Assembly: GCA_021325145.1 (NCBI GenBank)
Contig: JAJPHR010000025.1
Location: 86,260-150,259, forward strand
DNA length: 64,000 nt
Reading direction: 5' to 3'
DNA from: Verrucomicrobiota bacterium
Lineage (GTDB): Bacteria > Verrucomicrobiota > Verrucomicrobiia > Limisphaerales > Pedosphaeraceae
This document shows positions 18,776 to 26,839 of this stretch, one piece after another (within the stretch, counting starts at the first letter, position 1; each line of letters begins with the position of its first letter). The position numbers and the translations under genes are program-made. The notes under the pieces were generated by a model. That model did no database searches. It worked only from the letters and a program-made list of their open reading frames with translations, and was not told where the DNA came from.

Positions 18776-20125
18776 CTACTGGCTGGAAGCCTGGGGACGG
18801 GGAATCTTAATCTCCGCCCCGGTCGGCAGTTTTCCAAAATCCAACGTGGGATTCGCGGCGCGGATGGCGTCGGCTGAGACGCCAAAGCTGTTCGCCATGC
18901 CATCCACCGTTTCGCCCGGCACGAAGTTGTGCACCGGCAGCGGCGCGGGTGGCGGCGGGGTCGTTGGCGGAGGCGTCAGGCCAAGCATTTGATCGCGGGC
19001 GGATTTCTGTTGGGCCTGCACGAGTTTGAGTTCTTCGGTCTTCTCCTCCGGCGTCAGGTCGGGGTCGTTGCGAATGCGATCGACTTCCTGCGCCACGGCC
19101 TGATTAAGCGCATACAAGTGCGTAAACGTGTCTGGTGACGCTCCCGACTGTTGCACGGCCAGGGCGGCGTCGCGATAGGCCGGGTCCACGGTCATGCGAT
19201 ACTGCTGATACCGGTCGGGGCCGAGCGCGTTTTTGAGGGCTTCCTCGCGTTGCTTTTGCAGGTTCGCGCGCGCCTCGTCCATGGTTGGAGCATCGCCGGA
19301 ATAGTTCAGCGCCATCTGCGAGTCGATGGGATCCACGGCGCGGAACACCTTGCGAAATTCATCCGGCGTCACTTCGAACCCGCGAAAGGCTTTGCGGAGA
19401 GCCCCGGCGTTGGAGGAATAGCGCAGCAAGTATTCTTCAAGCTGCGTCGAATTCAGCACCTTGGACAATTCGTTCCGGGCTTCGAGCCGCAACCGCGCCA
19501 ATTCGGCCGGGTCGGGACTTTTGCCATCCTTGGCCAGGGCCTGCAAATACGCCAGCGTCCGTTGTTGCGAACGCGTGCTGATGTCCTGCACCGCTTGCTT
19601 GGTTTCGGGCGGTAGTTCCCCCAGTATCGGGCCGTTCAGAACGATGCCCGGGCGCGGAGGCATCATCGCTGGACTTACCTCCCAATCCGGTCCCAGCAAG
19701 GTTGCGAGCAAAGCGCGCCGCTCCTGTTCGAGCGCCTGTGCCTTCGCGTTGGCGGCCTGTTCCAGACTCGCGTCGGGGTCCGTGCGCCACCATTGCTGGT
19801 CCGCGGTGACAATTTCCGTCAACCGCTTTCGCGCATAGAGTTGATTGACGTCGGCAATGATGATGTCGCGGATGGTTTGTTCCGGGCAGCCGATTTCCCG
19901 CAAGTTCCGCATGTAACTGGGATAGTCCGTCGCCTCAACTTCCTGCCAGGAGAAGAACTGCCTGCGCGCGACGACGCGGGGCCGTTCCGAGCCAGCGCTG
20001 GCTTGCGCGGCGACCGCCGCTTCGGGAACCGCCCCCGGGGAATGATGCCGGAGGGCGAAAATCAGCCCCATGGCAAGGGCCGCGTCCAACACCGCTAACA
20101 CGATCAGAAGTGCACGCTGGCGCAT
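18776..20125 (-). CDS. membrane-anchored helical protein with C-terminal LysM domain
   Basis: 449 residues from ATG 20125 (chosen because MRQRALLIVLAVLDAALAMGLIFAL is an N-terminal anchor; the frame is open to 20200). The long middle is helical and charged (MRNLREIGCPEQTIRDIIIADVNQLYARKR; ALEQERRALLATLLG; QKSARDQMLGL), with a pattern known from verrucomicrobial hypothetical proteins. The end has a Pro-rich linker and a LysM domain (HNFVPGETVDGMANSFGVSADAIRAANP...LPTGAEIKIP) that binds peptidoglycan. The likely location is the periplasm, linking membrane and cell wall. Divergent from purM, 172 bp apart. Confidence 0.75.
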   Translation of the reverse strand: MRQRALLIVLAVLDAALAMGLIFALRHHSPGAVPEAAVAAQASAGSERPRVVARRQFFSWQEVEATDYPSYMRNLREIGCPEQTIRDIIIADVNQLYARKRLTEIVTADQQWWRTDPDASLEQAANAKAQALEQERRALLATLLGPDWEVSPAMMPPRPGIVLNGPILGELPPETKQAVQDISTRSQQRTLAYLQALAKDGKSPDPAELARLRLEARNELSKVLNSTQLEEYLLRYSSNAGALRKAFRGFEVTPDEFRKVFRAVDPIDSQMALNYSGDAPTMDEARANLQKQREEALKNALGPDRYQQYRMTVDPAYRDAALAVQQSGASPDTFTHLYALNQAVAQEVDRIRNDPDLTPEEKTEELKLVQAQQKSARDQMLGLTPPPTTPPPPAPLPVHNFVPGETVDGMANSFGVSADAIRAANPTLDFGKLPTGAEIKIPRPQASSQ

Positions 20126-20297
20126 CAATTGTCTTTTAGCCTTAATCCCGCGGTTGGGCAAACGCAAAATGGCGTCGCGGCAATGGAGCAGACTAGGCAC
20201 ATGGTGCGCATTGACGAACCGCCCTCAAAGCCGAGGCATTAACCGTCGCAAAATTGTGTTGACCCTTGCGGGTTGAAGCCAAATCGTATCGCCTCTG

Positions 20298-21362
20298 ATG
20301 AAACAAAAAGCTTATGCCCGCGCCGGGGTGGATATTGATCTGGGCAACCGCGTGAAAGCCACGCTGCCGCGACTGCTGGCCTCGACATATCGGCCGGAAG
20401 TCCTGGGCAAGGTGGGCGGCTTTGGCGGCCTTTTCGCGCTGGACGTGCGCAAATATCGCCAGCCCGTCCTGGTTTCCAGCACCGATGGCGTGGGCACGAA
20501 ACTCAAGCTGGCGTTCGCCATGGATAAGCATGACACCATCGGCGAGGACCTGGTCAACCATTGCGTCGATGACATTGCGGTGCTGGGCGCTGAACCCCTC
20601 TTCTTTCTGGATTACATTGGCACGGGCAAGCTCAAGCCGCACGTTTTCACTCAATTGATCGCCGGGTTCGCGCGCGGTTGCGCGAACAATCGTTGCGCCC
20701 TTATCGGTGGCGAAACCGCGCAGATGCCGGGATTTTATCAGCCGGGCGAATACGATGTCAGCGGAACCATTGTGGGCGTGGTGGAGAAATCGAAAATCAT
20801 CGACGGCAAAACCATACGCCCCGGGGATGCGGTCATTGGGCTGGCTTCGAGCGGTTTGCACACCAACGGTTATTCATTGGCGCGAAAGATTTTCTTCGAC
20901 CAAATGAAGCTAAAGCCCAAGAGCCGTCTGGCTGGTTTGAAAGGCAGCATTGGCGAGGAGTTGCTCAAAGTCCACGTCAGCTACGGTCCGCTGGTGCAAA
21001 AGCTTTTGAAGAAATTCGAGCCACGCTCCGCAGGCTCACGTTCCCGTGTGATCAAGGGTCTCGCACACATCACTGGCGGCGGATTCGTCGATAACATCCC
21101 ACGCGTGCTGCCGAAGAATTGTGACGTGGTCATTCGCAAAGGAACGTGGGACATGCCGCCGATCTTCCAAATCATCCAGGCCAAAGGCGGCGTGCCCGCG
21201 GACGAGTTGTATCAGGTATTTAACATGGGAATCGGAATGACACTGATCGTTGCGGCAGAGAAAGCGGATGAAGTTCTGCGCGTCATCGGGGCTCAGAATC
21301 AGAAGGCTTGGGTAATCGGAGAAGTGTTGCGCGGAAAGGGCATTGTTCGGCTGGAAGGATGA
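20298..21362 (+). CDS. purM: phosphoribosylformylglycinamidine cyclo-ligase (AIR synthetase)
   Basis: 354 residues. It makes aminoimidazole ribotide from FGAM with ATP in purine synthesis. Family motifs are clear: YARAGVDIDLGNRVK at the start, STDGVGTKLKLA, the catalytic-region VDDIAVLGAEPLFFLDYIGTGKL and GGETAQMPGFY, and in the second half LASSGLHTNGYSLAR and HITGGGFVDNIPRVLP. Length is normal. It is alone, not in a pur operon. ATG 20298 is the natural start because the first residues match the family. Confidence 0.95.
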   Translation: MKQKAYARAGVDIDLGNRVKATLPRLLASTYRPEVLGKVGGFGGLFALDVRKYRQPVLVSSTDGVGTKLKLAFAMDKHDTIGEDLVNHCVDDIAVLGAEPLFFLDYIGTGKLKPHVFTQLIAGFARGCANNRCALIGGETAQMPGFYQPGEYDVSGTIVGVVEKSKIIDGKTIRPGDAVIGLASSGLHTNGYSLARKIFFDQMKLKPKSRLAGLKGSIGEELLKVHVSYGPLVQKLLKKFEPRSAGSRSRVIKGLAHITGGGFVDNIPRVLPKNCDVVIRKGTWDMPPIFQIIQAKGGVPADELYQVFNMGIGMTLIVAAEKADEVLRVIGAQNQKAWVIGEVLRGKGIVRLEG

Positions 21363-21711
21363 GCGGCGCGCGCGTGCCACGGATGGGGAAGAATTCTCCA
21401 CAGAAGCAAACAAAGCCAGCAAAGCGGGAATTCAACCTTTGTTTCCTTCGTTGCCTTGATGTTTAAGACCCCGCCCGGTTTCCAATTCCGCACTTGGTCC
21501 CCGCAGATTCGGCCTCCTTCGCGGGAAACGCCATGGAGACCACGGGCTCGCCCTCGAAGCTTCCGAGCGTAGGAGTAGGCTTGATCCTGGCGCTGGCGGC
21601 GATATTATTCCCAGCCAGACCGGTCAGAAATCGTTCCGGTTTTCGTTTGGGTAATTATTTCGCGATTCTAATATCGAACTAACTATGGTATACTAGTTGT
21701 TGGACTTCCAC
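21363..21711 (+). other. intergenic stretch leading into a cassette-like array
   Basis: 349 bp. The part near 21390-21460 carries the 'CAAACAAAGCCAGCAAAG / CTTTGTTTCCTTCGTTGCC' type inverted sequence seen around the GxxExxY gene. A 49-codon frame with one membrane span (METTGSPSKLP...LILALAAILFPARP, from 21533 to 21682) is present but I cannot support it as a gene. From about 21640 the DNA becomes markedly A+T-rich. Confidence 0.4.
21686..21705 (+). promoter_or_regulatory. possible extended -10 promoter and GTTGGAC core site
   Basis: TGGTATACT at 21686-21694 matches an extended -10 element (TGnTATAAT) with one mismatch. It is followed by GTTGGAC at 21699-21705, which fits the integron core-site consensus GTTRRRY. 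The first cassette-like gene starts seven bases later. This is where a promoter driving an array would be expected; both calls rest on short motifs. Confidence 0.35.
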
Positions 21712-22110
21712 ATGAGCACGTCACTGCCATTGAGAATTAATCGATTCATAGTTGTCGCGGTTTGCGCAACGCTCGCAATGGTTGGTTTGTTCTTTATCGT
21801 GTTTTTTGTATTTTCTGATACAACCCCGCCAACACCTTTTGAATATTGTTGCACGATAGTTTGGGCCGTGGCTTCGTGGCCTCTTTCTGCTGTCTGGTCC
21901 GTGTTACAAGAAGATCCGCCGTTGGTTGTCATTATTCCTTTATGGATTGCGTCGGGATTATTCTGGGCATTTATTGTCGAATTGCTGTTGACAGTTAAGA
22001 GGTGGGTGTGGCCTGACACCGCGCCGGAGCCAACCACCGTTGACGCTTGCCGTTCCGCTGTCGCGAGTCGGCGGTGGCTCGGCTTTTTCGTTAGCCGCCA
22101 AGACCTATGA
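21712..22110 (+). CDS. small two-span membrane protein, cassette-like gene 1
   Basis: 132 residues from ATG 21712 (TTG 21697 is upstream in frame). Two or three hydrophobic spans: FIVVAVCATLAMVGLFFIVFFVF, FEYCCTIVWAVASWPLSAVW and VVIIPLWIASGLFWAFIVELLL. The last 30 residues (APEPTTVDACRSAVASRRWLGFFVSRQDL) are encoded by the palindromic site at 22011-22096, so the natural protein may have ended before it. No family recognised. It overlaps the next gene by four bases (ATGA). Confidence 0.6.
   Translation: MSTSLPLRINRFIVVAVCATLAMVGLFFIVFFVFSDTTPPTPFEYCCTIVWAVASWPLSAVWSVLQEDPPLVVIIPLWIASGLFWAFIVELLLTVKRWVWPDTAPEPTTVDACRSAVASRRWLGFFVSRQDL
22011..22096 (+). other. attC-like recombination site 1
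   Basis: The left box GCCTGAC (consensus RYYYAAC, one mismatch) and right box GTTAGCC at 22090 (consensus GTTRRRY, one mismatch) bracket an imperfect palindrome. After spacers of five and six bases, GCCGGAGCCAACCACCG on the left pairs with CGGTGGCTCGGC on the right, and the left arm has an extra unpaired G, as attC sites do. The next gene starts 11 bases after the right box. Confidence 0.45.
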
Positions 22111-22517
22111 AGGCATTTCTTAGAGTCATCTTGTTCGCCGTGTGTGTTTTCGGCGGAGCGGCCTTCGCTGCATTCATTACCGTAGGTGCTTGGCATATTC
22201 AGATTGAGCCGAGAGCGTTTCAGTGCTGGGACAGTGTTGGCATTTTTGATACTTATTGGGAGGGCATAGACGAGCACAGAGGAGCGGGCGATAAGATTTC
22301 GCCAGGCTGGACGTGGGATGAGATTAAGATAGCGAGAGAGATTTACATCGGAGCGTTTTTTTCGATTTGGGCTGCGAGTGCTTTGATTCCATTCGGATTG
22401 ATTCTGGGACGACCCGAGCGGTCTAACACAGCGTTGCAGCCAACGCCGGGGAGCGCTTTCAGTTCCGTTTCGCGATCCACGCTGGTTGGTCCCGCGCGCC
22501 TGAGCTCCGGACGTTAA
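22107..22517 (+). CDS. small membrane protein, cassette-like gene 2
   Basis: 136 residues. An N-terminal span (AFLRVILFAVCVFGGAAFAAFITVGAW) and a later span (IYIGAFFSIWAASALIPFGLILG) flank a soluble loop with several Trp residues. The last 32 residues (TALQPTPGSAFSSVSRSTLVGPARLSSGR) lie inside the attC-like site at 22421-22519, and the stop codon TAA is part of its right core box. Tails of this ALQPTP type are frequent on short hypothetical proteins in environmental genomes. No function is recognised. Confidence 0.6.
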   Translation: MKAFLRVILFAVCVFGGAAFAAFITVGAWHIQIEPRAFQCWDSVGIFDTYWEGIDEHRGAGDKISPGWTWDEIKIAREIYIGAFFSIWAASALIPFGLILGRPERSNTALQPTPGSAFSSVSRSTLVGPARLSSGR

Positions 22518-22519
22518 CC
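22421..22519 (+). other. attC-like recombination site 2
   Basis: The left end reads GTCTAAC (perfect RYYYAAC), spacer, then CGTTGCAGCCAACGCC, strikingly like the left half of class 1 integron aadA attC sites. The right end is CGGACGTTAACC with the core GTTAACC at 22513 (one mismatch to GTTRRRY). The interior forms a weak palindrome (CCAACGCCGGGGAGCGC with GCGATCCACGCTGGTTGG). The next ORF starts at 22524, four bases after the right box. Confidence 0.5.
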
Positions 22520-22523
22520 AAAA

Positions 22524-22910
22524 ATGGCCACGAAACTGCCAACTCCCGTTCCGCAGATTCCGGTTAGCGATCTTGAGCGTGCAATTTCGTTCTATCAGTC
22601 GCGATTGGGTTTCGCACTCGATTGGAAGCATGAAGACGGAATTGCCGGCGTCTCACGTGAAGAAGCGCGATTGTTTCTCGACCGGGTCACCGAGGGTCCG
22701 CTCAATCCGGTCCGCGTCTGGCTTAATCTCCAGTCAGTGTCTGAAGTCGATGCCCTCCACCGCGAGTGGGAAAAGGCAGGCGTGCCCATTTCTTCTGCGC
22801 CCGAGCAAAAACCGTGGGGGCTTTATGAGTTCATCGCCGAGGACTGCGACGGGAACTCCTACAGGGTATTCTATGACACCGAGACGCCCAAGAAGCAAAA
22901 AAGCGGCTGA
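22524..22910 (+). CDS. VOC-superfamily (glyoxalase/bleomycin-resistance-like) protein, cassette-like gene 3
   Basis: 128 residues. One complete VOC unit: VPQIPVSDLERAISFYQSRLGFALDWKHEDG at the start, RLFLDRVTEG and VWLNLQSVSEVDALHREWEKAGV in the middle, and EKPWGLYEFIAEDCDGNSYRVFYD-like ending (PWGLYEFIAEDCDGNSYRVF). This arrangement is shared by glyoxalases, fosfomycin- and bleomycin-binding proteins. Single-unit VOC proteins are frequent integron cassette cargo. Metal ligands cannot be assigned with certainty; substrate unknown. It starts immediately after attC-like site 2. Confidence 0.8.
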   Translation: MATKLPTPVPQIPVSDLERAISFYQSRLGFALDWKHEDGIAGVSREEARLFLDRVTEGPLNPVRVWLNLQSVSEVDALHREWEKAGVPISSAPEQKPWGLYEFIAEDCDGNSYRVFYDTETPKKQKSG

Positions 22911-22943
22911 CAAAATCACTGGAGCGAATGCGGGCGGGCCGGC
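22905..22943 (+). other. attC-like half site
   Basis: GGCTGACAAAATCACTGGAGCGAATGC resembles the left half of an attC site (box GGCTGAC like GCCTGAC of site 1) and overlaps the end of the VOC gene. No right half with a GTT core follows; the next ATG is at 22944. It may be a truncated site. Confidence 0.25.
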
Positions 22944-23411
22944 ATGAAAGCACCAGTCGCGATTTTGGTTTCATCGATGTTGGCCATTTGCGGATGTGCC
23001 GTTCCAGGTTCGGCGATACGTGGCGTTTGGGTTGTGACGGACGTTCGGTTCGCAGGTGTTTCTGCAATGTCAGAAGCGGATGCAAGGAAGTGGATTGGGC
23101 GGTCCGTGAGCATCGGAGATGTTTCATCGTCGCTTGAAGGCGAGCGACTCACAGGTTGTCGTGTGACCGAAAAAGAATTTGAGGCCAGGAAGTTTTTCGA
23201 AGAGGGTTTCAAGATTGAACCGTCTGAATTGGGTTTACCCGATGCCAAAGTCCGCGTTTTCGAGGTTGAACATGCTGACGGCCTGTCGTGGGATGCACCC
23301 GGCTCGACAATCATGGTGGGCAAGAAACTCGTGCTTACATGCTGGGACGGCGTTTACTTCGTACTGCAAAAGAACGAAGCCAACAAACCGCCGCCATCAT
23401 CGCCGCGTTAA
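22944..23411 (+). CDS. small lipoprotein, cassette-like gene 4
   Basis: 155 residues. The N-terminus MKAPVAILVSSMLAICGCAV has a lipobox (LAICGC), so the product should be a lipid-anchored envelope protein. The mature part is soluble with no motif I recognise (WIGRSVSIGDVSSSLEGERLTGCRVTEKEFE). Its stop codon lies in GTTAACC at 23407-23413, the same core-like heptamer as at the stop of gene 2, but no convincing left partner precedes it. Confidence 0.6.
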   Translation: MKAPVAILVSSMLAICGCAVPGSAIRGVWVVTDVRFAGVSAMSEADARKWIGRSVSIGDVSSSLEGERLTGCRVTEKEFEARKFFEEGFKIEPSELGLPDAKVRVFEVEHADGLSWDAPGSTIMVGKKLVLTCWDGVYFVLQKNEANKPPPSSPR

Positions 23412-23604
23412 CCCGAACCTGCGCCGCTTCTCCCAGGTGGTCACATTTTGGACCTTCAGCTCTTCGGACGGCGGGAAATGAACGAAGTGCGAATTGGTGA
23501 ATCAAGATATACGGCCTCTTTCCTGAACTGGAAAATCGCTTGCCACACACCTGCCGCATTTCCTACATTCGACGCGCAGAAAACAACAAAACCTAAGTTC
23601 AATT

Positions 23605-24621
23605 ATGGCACGTCCTGTCACTTTGTTTACCGGCCAGTGGGCCGATCTCCCCTTCGACACCATCGCACAAAAAGCCAGGGCTTTTGGTTATGACGGGGTG
23701 GAGCTGGCGTGTTGGGGTGATCACTTCGATGTGGCCAAGGCGCAGGACAAAAAATATTGCGATGATCGCCACGCCATTCTCGCGAAGCACGGGTTGAAGA
23801 CTTGGGCGATCTCGACGCACCTGGTCGGACAGGCGGTTTGCGACAACATCGACGAGCGGCACAAGTCCATTCTGCCGCCGCACGTGTGGGGCAACGGCAA
23901 GCCGGAGGACGTCCGCAAGCGCGCCGCCGAGGAGGTCATGAAAACGGCGCACGCAGCCAAAAACCTGGGCGTGAAGGTGGTGAACGGTTTCACGGGCTCC
24001 AAGATTTGGAGCCTGCTCTACAGCTTCCCACCGGTCAGTGACGCGCAGATCGAGGACGGTTTCGCCGATTTTGCGCAGCGTTGGAATCCCATTCTGGATG
24101 AGTTCAAGAAATGCAAGGTGAACTTCGCCCTGGAAGTGCATCCGACGGAAATTGCCTTTGACATCGCGAGCGCCGAGCGCGCGCTTGCCGCAATTGGCCG
24201 CCGTCCCGAATTCGGTTTCAATTACGACCCTTCGCACCTGGGTTACCAGGGCGTCGATTACGTCGGCTTCATCCGCAAATTCGGCGATCGCGTGTATCAT
24301 GTGCACATGAAGGATGTGTATTGGTCGGACAAGCCCACGGAGGCGGGCGTGTTTGGCGGGCATACCAAGTTCGGCGATGCGCGCCGTTTCTGGGAATTCC
24401 GATCGCTCGGTCGCGGCACGGTGAATTTCGAGCGGATCATCCGCGCGTTGAACGAAGTCAACTATCAAGGCCCGCTATCCGTCGAATGGGAAGACATCGG
24501 GATGGATCGCGAGCACGGCGCGACGGAGGCGGCCGCGTTTGTGCGCCGCGTCGATTTTGCGCCCAGCAAGGTCGCGTTCGATGCGGCCTTCGATAAGAAG
24601 GCGCAAGCGAAACAAAAGTGA
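23605..24621 (+). CDS. sugar phosphate isomerase/epimerase family protein
   Basis: 338 residues forming a xylose-isomerase-like TIM barrel. Metal-ligand motifs are in order: Glu in [10 protein letters not shown], Asp/His in [11 protein letters not shown], His in [10 protein letters not shown] and Glu in [15 protein letters not shown]. The start [36 protein letters not shown] is typical of a subgroup widespread in Verrucomicrobiota and Planctomycetota, usually with sugar dehydrogenases. The true substrate is unknown. G+C-rich codon use returns here after the A+T-rich cassette region. The next gene lies 101 bp downstream. Confidence 0.85.
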   Translation: MARPVTLFTGQWADLPFDTIAQKARAFGYDGVELACWGDHFDVAKAQDKKYCDDRHAILAKHGLKTWAISTHLVGQAVCDNIDERHKSILPPHVWGNGKPEDVRKRAAEEVMKTAHAAKNLGVKVVNGFTGSKIWSLLYSFPPVSDAQIEDGFADFAQRWNPILDEFKKCKVNFALEVHPTEIAFDIASAERALAAIGRRPEFGFNYDPSHLGYQGVDYVGFIRKFGDRVYHVHMKDVYWSDKPTEAGVFGGHTKFGDARRFWEFRSLGRGTVNFERIIRALNEVNYQGPLSVEWEDIGMDREHGATEAAAFVRRVDFAPSKVAFDAAFDKKAQAKQK

Positions 24622-24722
24622 TTGGAAATCCGACGGCTCGAAATCCGAAAAGAAACAACTGCCGTGTCCAAGGGGAGAGCAGCCCCGCAGATTCGGAGAC
24701 GATCATCCGCCTTTCCCGCTGC

Positions 24723-25940
24723 ATGAAAGCCTGCGTCGCTGGCTGGTTAATCGGCTTATCGCTGGGGTTATGTGTCTTCGTGGGCCCGGCTGCCCGGGCG
24801 CAAACGAAGGCCGTCCCGGAGGATGCGCAACTCGCCGCCGAGGAGAAGGAAGCCTGCACCCGCAATCTGAAGCTCATCTACGACGCCATCCAAGCCTACA
24901 AGCTCGACCATAAGGACTTGCCCAACTGGTTGTCCGATCTTGTTCCGCAATACATCGGTGATGCGAGCATCCTCATCTGCCCCCTGTGCAAACGCACCGG
25001 CCTGATTGAGCCCTCCGTTCTGGCTGACCCAAACATCCCGTGTTCCTACCTGTTCGAGTTTTGCCCGGTGCCACTCGGGAAGAATGATTTACCCGACGGC
25101 CAGATCAAAACCCGGCGCGAATGGAAGCGCCGGCAGATGGGCCTGGTTGGTTCCATCGTGCCAATCGTTCGTTGCCGTCATCATGCCCAGGTTTTGAATC
25201 TGGCGTTCGATGGGCGCATCTATGACAGCCCCTCTTCCTGGGAGGATATTTTGACCAACCAGGTAAACATTAGCGACCTCAAACCAGCGCGGCTCTTCGC
25301 GGGCGAGCCAACGCCGAGCCCTTCCGCGAAAACGACTGCGCCCAGCTATCCGCCGCGCGATCCACAAACCAAACCCAACCTCATCGACCTTTCCACTTAT
25401 TACAACGCGTCGCTCACGGAATCGTGGCATGGGAATGTCAAAAACGATCTGGCTTCGCTGCCCACGGGGGTGCAGGTTCTCGGGGGAACTGAATACGACG
25501 TGCGCGGGATAATTCAGTTGGCCGGCAAGTCTCCTTTCTCAAAACACTTCCCCGCGCGGGTCAACGGAATCAAAGTCCAGCAGAAGTGCTCCCGACTTCA
25601 CTTCCTTCATGCCGCTGGATTTGGCGCGACCGCCGGCGAAGGTGAGCGCGTGGGTGGTTACATTATTCATTTTGCCACCAACCAGATGCAGTTGGAAATC
25701 CCCATCACGTTCGGGCGGGACGTTCGCGACTGGCACACCATGGCTGGCGAAAAGCCATCGGCTGATTTAAACGTAGCCTGGACCGGCACCAACGCGGTCA
25801 GCGCCGCCGCCCATAATTCCATCCGGCTCTTTAGCACAACGTGGGTCAACCTTGTTCCCGGTGTGGAAGTCGAAAGCATCGATTTTGTTTCGGCCACGAA
25901 CTCGGCGGCGCCCTTCCTCATCGCCATCACCGCCGATTAA
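24723..25940 (+). CDS. secreted protein with prepilin-like N-part and a carbohydrate-sensor-like C-part
   Basis: 405 residues from ATG 24723, which gives a signal peptide (ACVAGWLIGLSLGLCVFVGPAARAQ). A GTG at 24618 overlapping the previous stop would extend it by 35 residues. After the signal, ACTRNLKLIYDAIQAYKLDHKDLPNWLSDLVPQYI resembles the mature helix and 'processing-associated' part of verrucomicrobial pseudopilins, with CPLC. The C-terminal 180 residues (GVQVLGGTEYDVRGIIQLAG, CSRLHFLHAAGF, VGGYIIHFATNQMQLEIPITFGRDVRDW) match a domain I know from anti-sigma/FecR-linked proteins of the same phylum. Function is unknown. Probably co-transcribed with the isomerase. Confidence 0.7.
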   Translation: MKACVAGWLIGLSLGLCVFVGPAARAQTKAVPEDAQLAAEEKEACTRNLKLIYDAIQAYKLDHKDLPNWLSDLVPQYIGDASILICPLCKRTGLIEPSVLADPNIPCSYLFEFCPVPLGKNDLPDGQIKTRREWKRRQMGLVGSIVPIVRCRHHAQVLNLAFDGRIYDSPSSWEDILTNQVNISDLKPARLFAGEPTPSPSAKTTAPSYPPRDPQTKPNLIDLSTYYNASLTESWHGNVKNDLASLPTGVQVLGGTEYDVRGIIQLAGKSPFSKHFPARVNGIKVQQKCSRLHFLHAAGFGATAGEGERVGGYIIHFATNQMQLEIPITFGRDVRDWHTMAGEKPSADLNVAWTGTNAVSAAAHNSIRLFSTTWVNLVPGVEVESIDFVSATNSAAPFLIAITAD

Positions 25941-25996
25941 GGCTGGCTGCTGTGAAAAGCAACGCCGAACTCGAAGCCGTTCTCTCGAAAAGCCGA

Positions 25997-26425
25997 TCAG
26001 CGAATAAGGGTAACGTTGAGCCCTAGCGCTTTGGCCGCTTTGTACTGTTGGACATCGCAAGTAATGAACGGAAGATCGTCCCTCTGGGCAGCAACAACGT
26101 GGCAGAGGTCCCAAAATCCGCATTGAATTTTTGGCTTGTGCCGCTGACTAATGTCCTCGCAGTGCTCGAACAAGCTGGAAAAATCCAGCCGCATCCATTC
26201 GAAAAGTCGCATCCCTTCAAAGGCCCGAAACGCATTCCAAGCCAGAGCAGCGTGCTGATGAGTCAGCCTGCGAAGGTAATGCCTCGACTCAAGTTGCAGG
26301 ATGCGATTGTAAGCAGGCACGACGCTGGCCACTTGCTTCTCGCGCCACGTCATGACTGGTCGGCAGTGCGGGTTGTTGGGATCAAACCAGGCCACGAAAG
26401 CGCTGGTGTCCAAGTAGAAGGTCAT
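25997..26425 (-). CDS. vapC: PIN-domain toxin of a VapBC-type pair
   Basis: 142 residues. PIN-domain RNase: YLDTSAFVAWF carries the first acidic residue, LQLESRHYLRR the Glu, and GFWDLCHVVAA plus FITCDVQQYKAAKALG the last acidic residues. Such toxins cut tRNA or rRNA when free of antitoxin. It overlaps the antitoxin gene by four bases (ATGA), the classic order antitoxin then toxin. It is the only clear toxin-antitoxin pair in the window. Confidence 0.85.
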   Translation of the reverse strand: MTFYLDTSAFVAWFDPNNPHCRPVMTWREKQVASVVPAYNRILQLESRHYLRRLTHQHAALAWNAFRAFEGMRLFEWMRLDFSSLFEHCEDISQRHKPKIQCGFWDLCHVVAAQRDDLPFITCDVQQYKAAKALGLNVTLIR

Positions 26426-26670
26426 CGGCGGAACCGCGAACGATCCTCAAGAATCAGGTTTTTGCCGCCGCGCACTTTTTGCGCCGCCGCTTGCCGCACC
26501 GGAGCCAGGATTTCATCCAAAGTCATCTTTCGTTCGGGCGGGCGCGGGATGATGTCAGCAATTAATTTATCTCCCTTTCGCAATGCGAGACGTTCCCCGG
26601 CCAAAATTCGTTTGGTCGTCGTTCCCGATCGCAGCTCCCGAATCGTTATCGTGTCGCTCTTGTTGCTCAT
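26422..26670 (-). CDS. vapB: Phd/VapB-type antitoxin
   Basis: 82 residues from ATG 26670; upstream in-frame starts to 26706 are less likely. MSNKSDTITIRELRSGTTTKRILAGERLALRKGDKLIADIIPRP is the short Phd/YefM-like DNA-binding fold in which TIRELR starts the first helix. The C-terminal half (TLDEILAPVRQAAAQK) would wrap the toxin. Such antitoxins repress their own promoter, which would lie just upstream, between here and the divergent gene at 26840. Confidence 0.75.
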   Translation of the reverse strand: MSNKSDTITIRELRSGTTTKRILAGERLALRKGDKLIADIIPRPPERKMTLDEILAPVRQAAAQKVRGGKNLILEDRSRFRR

Positions 26671-26839
26671 CGTACCCAATGTGACACAGAGAGCGTGACA
26701 CAGCAACCGTTTATTTCCGGCGTGTGGCGGAAAAAATCAATTGTGAGAAGCCCCGCTGAGCATCCTCGCAGCACTTACAAGCCTGCTTGCATTCGCACCC
26801 GCCCCGTCCTAACTTGTCGCCGTGATTGCCCGGAGACTG

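Noticed and set aside
21693..22631. 312-codon minus-strand frame across the cassette-like region
   Set aside because: Ser/Thr/Asn-rich without domains; plus-strand genes with better starts and hydrophobic spans explain the region.
21363..23604. integrase gene for the cassette-like array
   Set aside because: None of the frames shows tyrosine-recombinase motifs; the array, if real, lacks its integrase in this window.
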